Positions 45,739 through 54,853 of a stretch of 64,000 bases of DNA are shown piece by piece. Under the pieces are notes generated by a model. The model searched no databases. It was not told the origin of the DNA and saw only the letters and a program-made list of their open reading frames with translations. The first letter of the stretch is position 1. The number at the start of each line of letters is the position of its first letter. The translations under genes and the position numbers were made by a program. The DNA is taken from contig NZ_CP118605.1 in the NCBI RefSeq assembly GCF_029869925.1, forward strand, positions 2,880,001 through 2,944,000. Direction: 5' to 3'. Source of the stretch: Microbulbifer bruguierae (GTDB lineage Bacteria > Pseudomonadota > Gammaproteobacteria > Pseudomonadales > Cellvibrionaceae).

Positions 45739-46305
45739 TTAGAATCGGTAGCCAGTGCCCAGGAGAAATGCGACACCTACAGATTCGTCTTCGTAGGCTA
45801 CGCCCATGGTTTCAGCCTTGAGATAAAGCCCGGATGCGGTGCCGGACAGGGTAAAGCGGGCGCCGATACCCAAGGTTGTGCCGGTGCTGGTGTAAGATTC
45901 GGTATACGTAGGGACGCAGTAGTAATAGTCGTAGCAGCCGCCCTGGTAAGTGAATGTTTCCTCGATACTGCCGAGGCCGACTTTGCCATAGAGCCGGAAC
46001 CAGCCGGTGTTGAAGTCGTGGCCAATGTTGGCGCCGACATACTGGATATTCAACTCGTCATCATAGTCGCTCTCGCCGGAGGCGTATTTGACTTCGACAC
46101 CAACGATGTCGTTGAAGTCGTAACCGATCTCAAGGGCTTGGCCAGTGTATTCGCACTCGCTGCAGTCGGAGTTGGCCGCACTGAAAATGCCACCGCCGAT
46201 ATAAAAACCAGCGTCGTCAGAAAAATTTTGCTGTGCCTGTAGCGGAGCGGACAGGCAAAGCGCGCCCAGTACTGCCGAAGCAAGCTTGATTGCGGAAGCT
46301 TTCAT
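45739..46305 (-). CDS. Small outer-membrane beta-barrel protein
   Basis: A 188-residue protein from the ATG at 46305. A signal peptide ends near LQAQQ (about residue 24). The rest alternates as beta strands and ends in TGYRF, a C-terminal aromatic signal for BamA insertion. Cys-rich loops occur (SDCSECEY and GGCYDYYYCVP), which is unusual for such barrels and suggests disulfides at the surface. It resembles OmpA/OmpW-type eight-strand barrels. Function unknown. Confidence 0.8.
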   Translation of the reverse strand: MKASAIKLASAVLGALCLSAPLQAQQNFSDDAGFYIGGGIFSAANSDCSECEYTGQALEIGYDFNDIVGVEVKYASGESDYDDELNIQYVGANIGHDFNTGWFRLYGKVGLGSIEETFTYQGGCYDYYYCVPTYTESYTSTGTTLGIGARFTLSGTASGLYLKAETMGVAYEDESVGVAFLLGTGYRF

Positions 46306-46422
46306 AGGTAATTCCATTCTTTTTAGCTTTTGGGTATTTCAGGGGGCGGGATTTTGTCAGGTTTTGGGGCATTAGGCACGCGCGAACCTGCGGTTGGTGG
46401 TGTCCGAAACGCAGGGGAATAT

Positions 46423-46446
46423 AAAAAACGGGCCATCTGGCCCGTT
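46423..46446 (-). terminator. Terminator after the lyase gene, similar to the typA terminator
   Basis: AACGGGCCA TC TGGCCCGTT is followed on the minus strand by a T run. It resembles the typA terminator at 55749-55780 (both have an AACGGG(G)CCA..TGG(C)CCCGTT stem), and lies 16 bases beyond a decayed copy of the typA 3' end. Confidence 0.85.
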
Positions 46447-46461
46447 TCGAGTTGGAGAATG

Positions 46462-46505
46462 ATTTTTCGCGTGCTTGCGCATATTTTCCTGCCGAGTCTT
46501 CCTGC
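46462..46505 (-). pseudogene. Decayed copy of the typA 3' end
   Basis: Positions 46463-46505 align without gaps to 55801-55843, the end of typA, with 36 of 43 bases identical. In frame it reads RKTRQENMRKHAKN against [15 protein letters not shown] in TypA. The stop codon is lost. It has the same orientation and is followed by a similar terminator. It lies 35 bp after the lyase stop and is not part of any current gene. Confidence 0.75.
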
Positions 46506-46539
46506 AGGAAAAGTCCAGAAGCGCTGACTCTATCTGCAA

Positions 46540-47973
46540 TTACCGCGTAAAACCCTGGCGAATATCCGCTGCACGCGCGGTTTCACAATAGGCGATCACG
46601 GCGGTAACCTGCTGCTCGGCGAGGCCGGTGTAGGTACTGGGGTCAAACAGCCGATCCAGTTCGTTAGCGGTAAACAGATTGCCAAGATCTTCACTTTGCT
46701 CGATGGCAGCGCGCAGCCCGATACCGGTTTCTGTCGCCTCCAGCGCGAGTTCATGCAGGCGTGTATTGGCGGTGGTTTTACCGAGCTTTTCCGCCAGTGC
46801 GAAGGTGACCCGCTGGGACATGATCATACCGTTGGTTTTGTTCAGGTTTTCCGCCATCGCCGACGGATTCACTTTCAGGTTGCTCAGTAATTTTCTGGCG
46901 GTCTCCAGCATGTCGGAAAAATCGAGAGAAATTTCTGCGAGCAGGCGGTTGGTGTGGGAGGTGTTGTCCCGTTCAAACACGTTAACCATATCGTCGGTGA
47001 TGACTTCGGCGGTGCGGGGAATGCGGCGGGCGTGGAAAACCAGCGCTTCGGATTTACTGGGGTTTTTCTTGTGGGGCATGGTGCTGCTGCCCACGGCGGT
47101 GCTTACCCGCTGTTCCTCGGTTTCGCCAATGTCCGACATCTGCAGCAGAAATAGTTCGTTGCCGATACGCCCGTAGGATTTGCTGATTGCCGCGAGAATA
47201 TAGGCGTACTCCGCAATCACGTCGCGGGCGCCGTGCCAGTCGTCCGGGTAAGGCGCCTGCAGGCCAAGCTGCCGGGCAAAGTTTTTTTCCACCGCCATGC
47301 CCTGTTCGCCGAGACCGACATAACTGCCCACTGCACCTTTCAAAATGCCGGAGTGCTGCAAACGGGCATAGACCTGTTTGAGGCGTTCGATATTGCGGCG
47401 GTTTTCGCCCAGCCAGCCGCTGACTTTTTTGCCGAAGGTGATTGGCAGCGCGTGTTGCCCCAGGGTACGCCCCACCATAACGGTGCTTTTTTGCTCTTCC
47501 GCCAGCCGCATCATGATGGTTTCAAGCTCCCGCATCTGGGCTATCAAGGTGCGGGTAGCCGCGCTTAGCTGCAGCACCAGGGCGGTATCGTAGATATCCA
47601 CGGTGGTAGCGCCATAGTGCATGTATTCGGCGGCGCGGGGGTCCAGCGCGCGCTGCCAGACGTTGAGCAGCGCCACCATGCGGTGCCGCACCTTGTCGTA
47701 TTCCTGTGCCAGGTCCTGCTGACTCACGTAGCGGACATGGGCCTTTTCCCGTAGTTCTTTCGCCGCCCACCGGGGAATCATGCCCTCCTCCGCCTGCGCA
47801 GAGGCGAGCGCGGCTTCGATATCGAGGACCTTCTGGGTTTGGTATTCCGCAGAGAAAATTTCGTCGACCGAAAGGGTGTCTGGTTTGGTGCTCGCGGATT
47901 TTGTACTCGCGGTGGCGGCACTGGTCAGCCAGAGCAGTGCGCCGCCGATGAGCAGGGTACGGATGATCGCCAT
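46540..47973 (-). CDS. Signal-peptide-bearing lyase of the aspartase/fumarase superfamily
   Basis: A 477-residue protein. The first ~23 residues (MAIIRTLLIGGALLWLTSAA, then TAS) are a clear signal peptide, so it should act in the periplasm. Then follows a full superfamily lyase: EIFSAEYQTQKVLDIEAALA, MHYGATTVDIYDTA, GRTLGQHALPITFGKK and the signature GSSTMPHKKNP with catalytic Ser at 296/297. The motifs are closest to 3-carboxymuconate cycloisomerase and adenylosuccinate lyase. Enzymes of the superfamily usually release fumarate by beta-elimination and are cytoplasmic; export is unusual. It follows the DASS transporter after 58 bp, which suggests the product is imported. Confidence 0.85.
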   Translation of the reverse strand: MAIIRTLLIGGALLWLTSAATASTKSASTKPDTLSVDEIFSAEYQTQKVLDIEAALASAQAEEGMIPRWAAKELREKAHVRYVSQQDLAQEYDKVRHRMVALLNVWQRALDPRAAEYMHYGATTVDIYDTALVLQLSAATRTLIAQMRELETIMMRLAEEQKSTVMVGRTLGQHALPITFGKKVSGWLGENRRNIERLKQVYARLQHSGILKGAVGSYVGLGEQGMAVEKNFARQLGLQAPYPDDWHGARDVIAEYAYILAAISKSYGRIGNELFLLQMSDIGETEEQRVSTAVGSSTMPHKKNPSKSEALVFHARRIPRTAEVITDDMVNVFERDNTSHTNRLLAEISLDFSDMLETARKLLSNLKVNPSAMAENLNKTNGMIMSQRVTFALAEKLGKTTANTRLHELALEATETGIGLRAAIEQSEDLGNLFTANELDRLFDPSTYTGLAEQQVTAVIAYCETARAADIRQGFTR

Positions 47974-48031
47974 GGTGAATAGGGTTTCCTATGTCCGAAG
48001 GATACGAATTTTCGGTATGGTTTGACGGCCT

Positions 48032-49534
48032 TCAGTTCAAGAGGCGCGGCGCCCACTGAATCGCGACCAGGGTCAGCACCACCAGGCCGAACAGGTTCAG
48101 CGCGATACCGGCGCGCACCATCTGCGGAATGGTCAGCAGGCCGGAGGCGTACACGATGGCATTGGGTGGTGTGGCCACCGGCAGCATAAAGGCGCAGCTG
48201 GCAGCGAGGGTGACGGGTACGCACAGCAGCAGTGGCGAAATGTCCGCCTGCACGGCAATCGCGGCCACCGCCGGCAGGAAGGTGGCGGTGGTGGCGAGGT
48301 TGCTGGTGAGTTCGGTGAGAAAGATCACCAGTGCGGTGGCGGCGATCACCAGCGCAACCACACCGATTGCCGATACCAGTGACAGGCTTTCGCCGAGCCA
48401 GGCGGCGAGGCCGGATTCGGATACCTGAGCCGCCAGGCTGAGGCCGCCGCCAAACAGGATCAGCACGCCCCAGGGCAGTCGGCCTACATCGTGCCAGGTC
48501 ATCAGGTGCGGCTGCTTGTGGTCACCACTGGGCATCAGGAACAGCAACAGTGCCGCAATCATGGCGATCCCCGCGTCGGAAAGCCCCTCCAGCCCCAGCG
48601 CCGACGACAGCGGCCGGCGCAGCATCCACGCCAGCACTACCAGTGCAAATATGCTGGCCACCCGCGCTTCCGGGCGCGAGATGGGCCCCAGTTCGGCTTG
48701 CAGTTCTCGCAGGTGAGTCTTCACTTCCGCGCTCTCGGGGATCTCCACCCGGTATATCCAGCGGGTGAGCAGTAACCAGCCCGCCGGCAGCAGGATGGCG
48801 GCCACCGGCACACCCACCAGCATCCAGCGGGCGAAGCCGATCTCGATACCGTAGTTCTCGGTCATAAAAGCTGCCAGCAGGGCATTGGGCGGGGTGCCCA
48901 CCAGCGTCGCCAGGCCGCCGATGGTGGCGGCGTAGGCCAGTGCCAGCAGCATGGCGGTCTGGAACTGGGATTTGGCCTGCTCGGTCAGGCCCTGCACATG
49001 CTCCACAATGATGGCGGTCACCGAGATGGCGATGGGAAACAGCATCATGGTGGTGGAGGTGTTGGTCATCCACATGGACAGCAGTGCCGCCACCAGCATA
49101 AACCCGCCGATCATGCGCCGACCGTCGGTGCCAGTGCGGCTCAGGATCATCAGCGCGATGCGCTTGTGCAGGTTCCAGCGCTCCACCGCCAGCGCCAGTA
49201 CGAAGGCGCCCATAAACAGGTAGATGATGGGGTTGGCGTAGGGGGCGGCGGCCTCCTTGATGGAGGTGATGCCCACCAGTTCGAAGGTGGCGATGGGCAG
49301 CAGCGCGGTCACCGGAACCGGTACGGCTTCCGTGGCCCACCAGGCGGCCATCCACAGGCCGATGGCGGCCACCTTCCAGGCGACCGGGTTCATGGTGGTC
49401 TGGGCGTCGGCGAACAGCATCATCAGCGCAAACAGTGCCGGCCCCAGCAGCAGACCCACCGTCTGATAGCTGGGGTTCTGCAACCTGGCGGTGGACTCGG
49501 CTGAGAGGCTGGCCGGGCTCGAAGTATTGCTCAT
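48032..49534 (-). CDS. DASS (SLC13) family sodium:dicarboxylate transporter
   Basis: A 500-residue polytopic protein with about 11-12 hydrophobic segments. Both sodium/substrate signature loops are present: MTNTSTTMMLFP in the first half and TSNLATTATFLPAVAA in the second, as in VcINDY. Known substrates of the family are succinate, fumarate, malate, citrate or sulfate. Between the TonB receptor and the periplasmic lyase, import of a C4 dicarboxylate such as fumarate is the simplest idea. Confidence 0.92.
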   Translation of the reverse strand: MSNTSSPASLSAESTARLQNPSYQTVGLLLGPALFALMMLFADAQTTMNPVAWKVAAIGLWMAAWWATEAVPVPVTALLPIATFELVGITSIKEAAAPYANPIIYLFMGAFVLALAVERWNLHKRIALMILSRTGTDGRRMIGGFMLVAALLSMWMTNTSTTMMLFPIAISVTAIIVEHVQGLTEQAKSQFQTAMLLALAYAATIGGLATLVGTPPNALLAAFMTENYGIEIGFARWMLVGVPVAAILLPAGWLLLTRWIYRVEIPESAEVKTHLRELQAELGPISRPEARVASIFALVVLAWMLRRPLSSALGLEGLSDAGIAMIAALLLFLMPSGDHKQPHLMTWHDVGRLPWGVLILFGGGLSLAAQVSESGLAAWLGESLSLVSAIGVVALVIAATALVIFLTELTSNLATTATFLPAVAAIAVQADISPLLLCVPVTLAASCAFMLPVATPPNAIVYASGLLTIPQMVRAGIALNLFGLVVLTLVAIQWAPRLLN

Positions 49535-49615
49535 GGAAAGAATCTCGAAATACGCGGTGTGCTGTGCCGCCCGCGCCGGTGTCCTACCGGGGCGGGGGCC
49601 AGTCAGGGTAAAGGC

Positions 49616-52615
49616 TTAGAAGCTCGATCTCAGGCTCAGGTAGTAATAGCGGCCATAGTCGCTGTGGGCATCGGAGAAGAAGCCGAAGTAGCCGTCCGCC
49701 AGGGGCGCGCGTTCGTCGGTCAGGTTTTTCACACCCAGGCGCACGCGGTTACTCGCCCCGGCGTAGTCGAAGCGGTAATCGACGGTGGCGTCGTAGGTGG
49801 TCATCGATGGCAGCCAGTAGCGGGTGCCATCTTCCAGGGTCAGGTCTTCGTCATAGAAGCGACCGACACTGTAGCCGCCCAGGGATGCGCCGAAGCGGTC
49901 GTAGCGCCAGGTCAGGGTCAGCGAGTGACGCTCTTTCTGATTGCCGTTCTTCTGGATCAGGTCGGCGAAGCCCGCCACCGGGAAGTTACCGGGGATTCCA
50001 CCGCTGGCCTGGGCATCCACCAGCAGCAGGGCATCGCCACCGGCTTCCTGATCGAATTTGGTCAGGTGTGAGCCGTTGTACTTGAGGCTGAACTCACCAA
50101 AGTCGGTGGACAGGTCATAGTAGACACCCAGGTCGTAGCCCTCGAGGGTACGGGTATCCAGGTTGGCGTAGTTGTCCTCTACGTAGGCAATGTCGCCGGC
50201 GGCACAGATGCCGGCCGCTTCATAGATAGCCGCTTCGTCCAGGCCCACCTCGTCGCGCACAACCGCACTGTTGCCGACCCCATCGCAGTTGCCGTTACCG
50301 GCTTGCAGGCGATAGTAGAGATCCAGCAGGGTGTGGTTTTCCTCACCCAGCAGGCCGATGGTGTTTTCCTTCTCGATACTCCAGAAGTCCACGGTCATGG
50401 TCAGGCCATCCATCGGCGTGAACACCAGACCCAGGGACGTGTTGGTGGACTCCTCCGCTTCAAGGTCCACGCTGCCCTGAGCGATGCGCTGGATATTGTT
50501 TTCGCAGTCCAGTACATCCTGGCCCGGGTCGCCGCCGTTCTCGGCCGCGTACACACAGGCCCAGTCAATGCGGGTGTTGTTGCGCGCAACAATCTCCTCG
50601 TTGATGGTCACCATGTTCGGTGCGCGGAAGGCCTCGGACCAGGAACCGCGCAGCAACAGCGATTCAACCGGGCGGTAACCAAAGGCCACCTTGCCCACGG
50701 TGGTATCGCCGAAATCGGAGAAGTCCTCGTAGCGCAGCGCCAACTGCAGGTCGAAGTTGTCGAACACCGGTACCTGCAGTTCGCCGAACAGGGAGGTCAC
50801 CGAGCGGTCGCCGCGGTTGTCCGGTGTCGGGCTGGAGTTCACCACGTCGGACACGTAGGGATAGGTATCGCCATCGGCATCGGTGAACACGATGGTGCCG
50901 TCGAGACGGGGGTCGCGGTCGTCCACGAAGGACTCCTCGCGGTACTCAAACCCCGCCAGCGCCGCCACCGGGCCGGCGGGCAGGTTGAACAGGTCGTTGT
51001 TGGAGAATTTCACGTCGAAGCTTTTCAGCTCGCTCTTGCTGTCGCGGCGCACGTCGACCAAAGCGCGCTCGATATTGCTGTTCACGCCCCCGCTCAGCGG
51101 GTTGTACGCAGCCTCGGTAGGATCGTTGAGGGCTTCCTGCATCAGCAGGTTGGAAACGCGGTTGTGGGTGACGTCGCTTTTCTCGTCGCGGTTCCAGAGT
51201 ACAGCGGTATCCCAGTCCCAGTTGCCCAGGCTGCCGCGCAGGCCTTGCAGCAGACGGATATTCTCGCCGTCGTTGTCGATGATCCGGGGCACTTCCGCAA
51301 AGCGGTAATTGTCCAGGGTCATGTCGACACCCCAGGGGTTGTAGTAGTTGTCGGCGCCAAAGATCAGTTTGGACGCGGTGAAGGATGCCGCCGGGTGGGC
51401 GCGCTTGTTGGTGCTGGAGCGGTAGTAACCGATCTCGGAGAAGCTCTCGATACCGTTGCCCAGGTCGTGATTCACAAACACGAACAGGTTGTTGCGCTCG
51501 AGTTGCGAGCTCACATCGCGGAATTCGTTGAGGTTGTAGCGCACCGTGCCCTGGCCGTCGACGGCGCCGCACACCTGGTCATTGATGGCGTACTCGCAGC
51601 GCTCGTCGCCCACCGGGTAGACCTCAAGTTCGCCACTGCCGTCGGTGATGCCATCGAGACGGCCCGAGTCCACCATATCCAGCTGCGGGTACAGGGAGTT
51701 GGCGCTGTCGTTACGGAACGCGGTATCGCCGTACCAGGGGGAGTCTTCCGGCACCAGCTCCATCAGATCGGAATTCGCCCAGCGCGAATCCTCGGAAGCG
51801 GTGATGCGGTCCCGTCGGTAATGGCTGAAGAAAGTGCTTACATTGGTGCGGCCCTCGTTGAAGGTCTCGCCCCACTCGATGCTCAGGTTCTGGGCATCGC
51901 GTTCGAAGTGATCGTATTCGGTCTGCTTGAAGGAAATGCTGAAGCCCTCGAAATCGCTCTTCAGCACATTGTTCACCACCCCGGCTACCGCATCGGCGCC
52001 ATAAATGGCGGAGGCGCCGTCGCGCAGCACTTCCACCCGCGCCAGCCCGGAGGTCGGCAGCATGTTTGAGTTGACGGTTACCACCGGCACAAAACTGCCG
52101 CCGATTTCTTCTGTCTGGTAGGCCGCGGCGTTCACCACGCGGCGACCGTTCAGCAGCACCAGAGTGTTGCCGGTCCCCAGATTGCGCAGGTTAAAGGCGC
52201 CGATATCACCGCGCGCCGCATTCACCCCACCACTCAGGGTTTCCGCCTCATTGAAAAAGTTTTGCCCGTTCTCGGGGATCATGGCGAGCAGTTCGTCGCC
52301 GGAGTCGACGCCAAGAACTTCGATATCGTCGGCGCTGATTACCGATACGGCCAGAGCTTCATTGATCTTGGCACCCTTGATCTGGGTGCCGACCACCGAT
52401 ACTTCTTCCAGTGACTGCTCTTTACCGACACTCTTTGTGGCGGATGTTTGCTTGCTGTCGCCGGCGGCCTGGTCCTGAATGGCCAGGGCCAGCGGGCTCA
52501 ACAGCATGCCCGAAATCAGGCCGATACCTGACATCGCGCCGAAGGAGCGCTTGAGGCGCGGTTGGGATATCGCTGTTCTATGATCGGCTTTTAGGCTCAT
52601 GGCGTTTTTGCTCAT
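49616..52615 (-). CDS. TonB-dependent outer-membrane receptor
   Basis: A 999-residue protein. A long signal peptide ends near PLALA (residue 45). A TonB-box-like EEVSVVG is at 70-76. The plug follows with DIGAFNLRNLGTGNTLVLLNG, GLARVEVLRDGASAIYGADA, and a C-terminal barrel ending YYYLSLRSSF. There is no room for an STN signalling domain before the plug, so it should not signal directly to a FecR protein. It belongs to the large receptors common in marine polymer and peptide scavengers. Ligand unknown. Confidence 0.94.
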   Translation of the reverse strand: MSKNAMSLKADHRTAISQPRLKRSFGAMSGIGLISGMLLSPLALAIQDQAAGDSKQTSATKSVGKEQSLEEVSVVGTQIKGAKINEALAVSVISADDIEVLGVDSGDELLAMIPENGQNFFNEAETLSGGVNAARGDIGAFNLRNLGTGNTLVLLNGRRVVNAAAYQTEEIGGSFVPVVTVNSNMLPTSGLARVEVLRDGASAIYGADAVAGVVNNVLKSDFEGFSISFKQTEYDHFERDAQNLSIEWGETFNEGRTNVSTFFSHYRRDRITASEDSRWANSDLMELVPEDSPWYGDTAFRNDSANSLYPQLDMVDSGRLDGITDGSGELEVYPVGDERCEYAINDQVCGAVDGQGTVRYNLNEFRDVSSQLERNNLFVFVNHDLGNGIESFSEIGYYRSSTNKRAHPAASFTASKLIFGADNYYNPWGVDMTLDNYRFAEVPRIIDNDGENIRLLQGLRGSLGNWDWDTAVLWNRDEKSDVTHNRVSNLLMQEALNDPTEAAYNPLSGGVNSNIERALVDVRRDSKSELKSFDVKFSNNDLFNLPAGPVAALAGFEYREESFVDDRDPRLDGTIVFTDADGDTYPYVSDVVNSSPTPDNRGDRSVTSLFGELQVPVFDNFDLQLALRYEDFSDFGDTTVGKVAFGYRPVESLLLRGSWSEAFRAPNMVTINEEIVARNNTRIDWACVYAAENGGDPGQDVLDCENNIQRIAQGSVDLEAEESTNTSLGLVFTPMDGLTMTVDFWSIEKENTIGLLGEENHTLLDLYYRLQAGNGNCDGVGNSAVVRDEVGLDEAAIYEAAGICAAGDIAYVEDNYANLDTRTLEGYDLGVYYDLSTDFGEFSLKYNGSHLTKFDQEAGGDALLLVDAQASGGIPGNFPVAGFADLIQKNGNQKERHSLTLTWRYDRFGASLGGYSVGRFYDEDLTLEDGTRYWLPSMTTYDATVDYRFDYAGASNRVRLGVKNLTDERAPLADGYFGFFSDAHSDYGRYYYLSLRSSF

Positions 52616-52729
52616 GGTATGTACCTGTTATTTTTTTAATTGTGAGTGCTCGGATAGCACCGCCGGGGTACCTCTAACCCTTAACAACGCATGAGACAGG
52701 GAAAACCCCTACTAAGCGGAAACGGAAAT

Positions 52730-53227
52730 TCAGTCGCTAATGAATCCCGGGCGGGTGGGGGTGGGAGATTGATTGAGGGGAATATGTTGCTGCGGGGTGT
52801 GTTTTTGCACTGTCGCAGGCTTGGATGTTGCCGGGTTGTGAATACCGAAACCGAGGCCCACAGCGATCAGTAACAGCACTGCAATGGCCTGCCAATTGGC
52901 CCGGCGCGACGGTGATGGCCACACATCGGTGGCCGGTGCCCCGGTAACCGGCGGTGGGGTTTGCGGAAAAAGAAATACCTGGGGCGCATCGATCTGTCCC
53001 CGCACTTGTGACAGGGTGGCAGTGCGGGCATAGAGTTGCGACAGCTCTTCAAATGCCCAGCGGTGCAGTGGATCTTCATCCAGCCACACAGACAGGCGCT
53101 GGCGTTCATCCAGCGAGACGTGATCGGCATCCAGGCGCGCCAGCCAGGCTGAGGCCTGGTCCATCACCTCGTCGGGAATGCCGATACAGAGCCACTCATC
53201 CAGCTGCAACGTCTTGATCCTTCTCAT
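52730..53227 (-). CDS. Shortened FecR-like anti-sigma factor
   Basis: A 165-residue protein; the ATG at 53227 overlaps the sigma gene by 32 bp, an ATG at 53164 is also possible. The N-terminal part (about 20-70: MDQASAWLARLDADHVSLDE then LSVWLDEDPLHRWAFEEL) is the DUF4880 sigma-binding domain. A membrane helix is at 112-129. Only ~35 Pro/Thr-rich residues remain on the periplasmic side, so the FecR domain that contacts the receptor is missing. It may hold the sigma factor without a receptor signal, or respond otherwise. Confidence 0.8.
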   Translation of the reverse strand: MRRIKTLQLDEWLCIGIPDEVMDQASAWLARLDADHVSLDERQRLSVWLDEDPLHRWAFEELSQLYARTATLSQVRGQIDAPQVFLFPQTPPPVTGAPATDVWPSPSRRANWQAIAVLLLIAVGLGFGIHNPATSKPATVQKHTPQQHIPLNQSPTPTRPGFISD

Positions 53228-53846
53228 GTTGGAGGGTGGATTGAGATGGGCATTCCGCTCCCCGGCCGGTGTTTCTCAGTTGCACGATATGCTCGCGACA
53301 CAGGCGCATGCCCCGCGCCAGGTGATTTTCCACGGTCTTTGCGGAAACCCCCAGCACTGCGCTGATCTGGCTGTGGGGCATACCGTCGATTTTGCGCATG
53401 ACGAAGACCTGGCGGCACTTTGGTGGCAGCGCATTGATGGCCGAAATCAGCAACGCCTGCTCCTGATCCCGGCTGGCCTGGTCCTCTACATCATTGTGAT
53501 TCTGCTCCGGGGACATCACCAGTTGCAGGTGGCCACCGTGTTGTGACGCCATTTTCTGGTGCCGCAGATGACTGATGGCAAGGTTCCGGGCCACTCGGAA
53601 CAGGAAGGCGCGCGGTTCAGGCGCCCGTTTTTCCCTCAGCGCCTGCAGCAGTTTCAGGTAGGCTTCCTGCAGCACTTCTTCCGCCTGCGCAGGCTCGAGC
53701 ATACGGCACAGACTGGCCAGCAGCTGCTTGCGGGTATCGGTGTGAATCTGGTCCAGTAACTGCAGAATTTGCGCTTCTCCCTGCGGATCGGATCCACGGG
53801 GCGCGAACAGGCTGAGACGCAGCTGGGGAAAAAAGCTATTCGACAT
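53196..53846 (-). CDS. ECF-type RNA polymerase sigma factor, FecI-like
   Basis: A 216-residue protein with sigma region 2 (about 35-105: EEVLQEAYLKLLQALRE and PRAFLFRVARNLAISHLRHQ) and region 4 (about 135-190: LPPKCRQVFVMRKIDGMPHS then VSAKTVENHLARGM). An extra His/Gln-rich stretch (about 105-130) joins them. It is coupled by overlap to a FecR-like gene and is followed by a TonB receptor, the classical iron-starvation-type order. It probably drives the receptor, transporter and lyase genes. Confidence 0.9.
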   Translation of the reverse strand: MSNSFFPQLRLSLFAPRGSDPQGEAQILQLLDQIHTDTRKQLLASLCRMLEPAQAEEVLQEAYLKLLQALREKRAPEPRAFLFRVARNLAISHLRHQKMASQHGGHLQLVMSPEQNHNDVEDQASRDQEQALLISAINALPPKCRQVFVMRKIDGMPHSQISAVLGVSAKTVENHLARGMRLCREHIVQLRNTGRGAECPSQSTLQHEKDQDVAAG

Positions 53847-53942
53847 GGGTAATTATTCGTTGTTATTTTGTCGTTAAGCCGGTGTATTGCTACGGCCCGA
53901 AAACCTTAGCACGTTCTTTGCCGCAAAAGGAAACCGCAAACC

Positions 53943-54716
53943 TTGAAAACTCTGATCATTACCTCGCTGGTAATTTTTTTCTGCGGATGTGTCGCCCAGT
54001 CGACCATTCCCACGTTTCCGGATCCAGAACTCAAACGTGCACAGGTCACCCCAGGCACGGTGTACCGCGCGATCGAAATTGAAAATGCATTGAATGCAAA
54101 AAATGGAGAACTGCTAGAAGCGGGCGCGCCGTGGTTTGAAGTCATTCCGGGGCGAATTCCCGTTGTTATCACCGCACCGCACGCCACGCGCCCACTGCGT
54201 GATGGCAACCGGCGCTTTTCCGATGGCGGCGGCACCGCGGCGCTCGCGCTCGCGGTGGCGGAGCTGACCGGTGCCCACGTCATTTACACCACCGCCGAGG
54301 GACCATCGGACCCCAATTACTACGACGACAATGGTTTCAAGCGCGCCTTGAAACAGCTGGTCGACGAGGTTGAACCGAAACTGGTGCTGGATATCCACGG
54401 CAGCCACCCGTTCCGTCCCTACGATGTGGATCTGGGCACTATGGGCGGTACTTCACTGCTGGGGCAGGAAAATATGCAGCGGCAGCTTGTCGAGAGCCTG
54501 CGCCATGAAGGCATCCTGAATATTTCCGACAATTTTTTTGCGGCGACAAAAAACCAGACCATTACCAAATTTGTCGCGGCCTATGAAACGCCCGCAATCC
54601 AGTTCGAAGTGAACACTACTTACCTGTCACCAGCAAAGGGTGATATCGAAGCGCAACGGTTTTCCCAGTTGCTGCAGGCGTTAGTGCGGTTTGTGGATAT
54701 TGTGCAGCGGGATTGA
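53943..54716 (+). CDS. N-formylglutamate amidohydrolase-like lipoprotein
   Basis: A 257-residue protein with a TTG start. The N terminus is a signal peptide with FCGC, a weak lipobox (Cys16). The rest looks like the N-formylglutamate amidohydrolase fold: VVITAPHATRPLRDGNRR, GGTAALALAVAELTGA, then KLVLDIHGSHPFRP with metal ligands, and AIQFEVNTTYL. The family cleaves N-formyl or related amides and acts as zinc enzyme. Export is unusual for it. It diverges from the sigma gene, with 96 bp between them. Confidence 0.75.
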   Translation: MKTLIITSLVIFFCGCVAQSTIPTFPDPELKRAQVTPGTVYRAIEIENALNAKNGELLEAGAPWFEVIPGRIPVVITAPHATRPLRDGNRRFSDGGGTAALALAVAELTGAHVIYTTAEGPSDPNYYDDNGFKRALKQLVDEVEPKLVLDIHGSHPFRPYDVDLGTMGGTSLLGQENMQRQLVESLRHEGILNISDNFFAATKNQTITKFVAAYETPAIQFEVNTTYLSPAKGDIEAQRFSQLLQALVRFVDIVQRD

Positions 54717-54853
54717 TGTTTCGGGGCGAGGAGGAGACCGGAAATCAGCGAAGTTTCTGGAATCGCAGAACCAATGACTCTGATCCCATTGAAAAAGCGA
54801 GCCTCAGGTGAGGCTTGCTTTTTACCGAATTCAGGGCTGAGTAATTCTAAATA

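Noticed and set aside
50303..52069. 588-codon open frame opposite the TonB receptor gene
   Set aside because: Shadow frame caused by high GC; the receptor frame has plug and barrel features.
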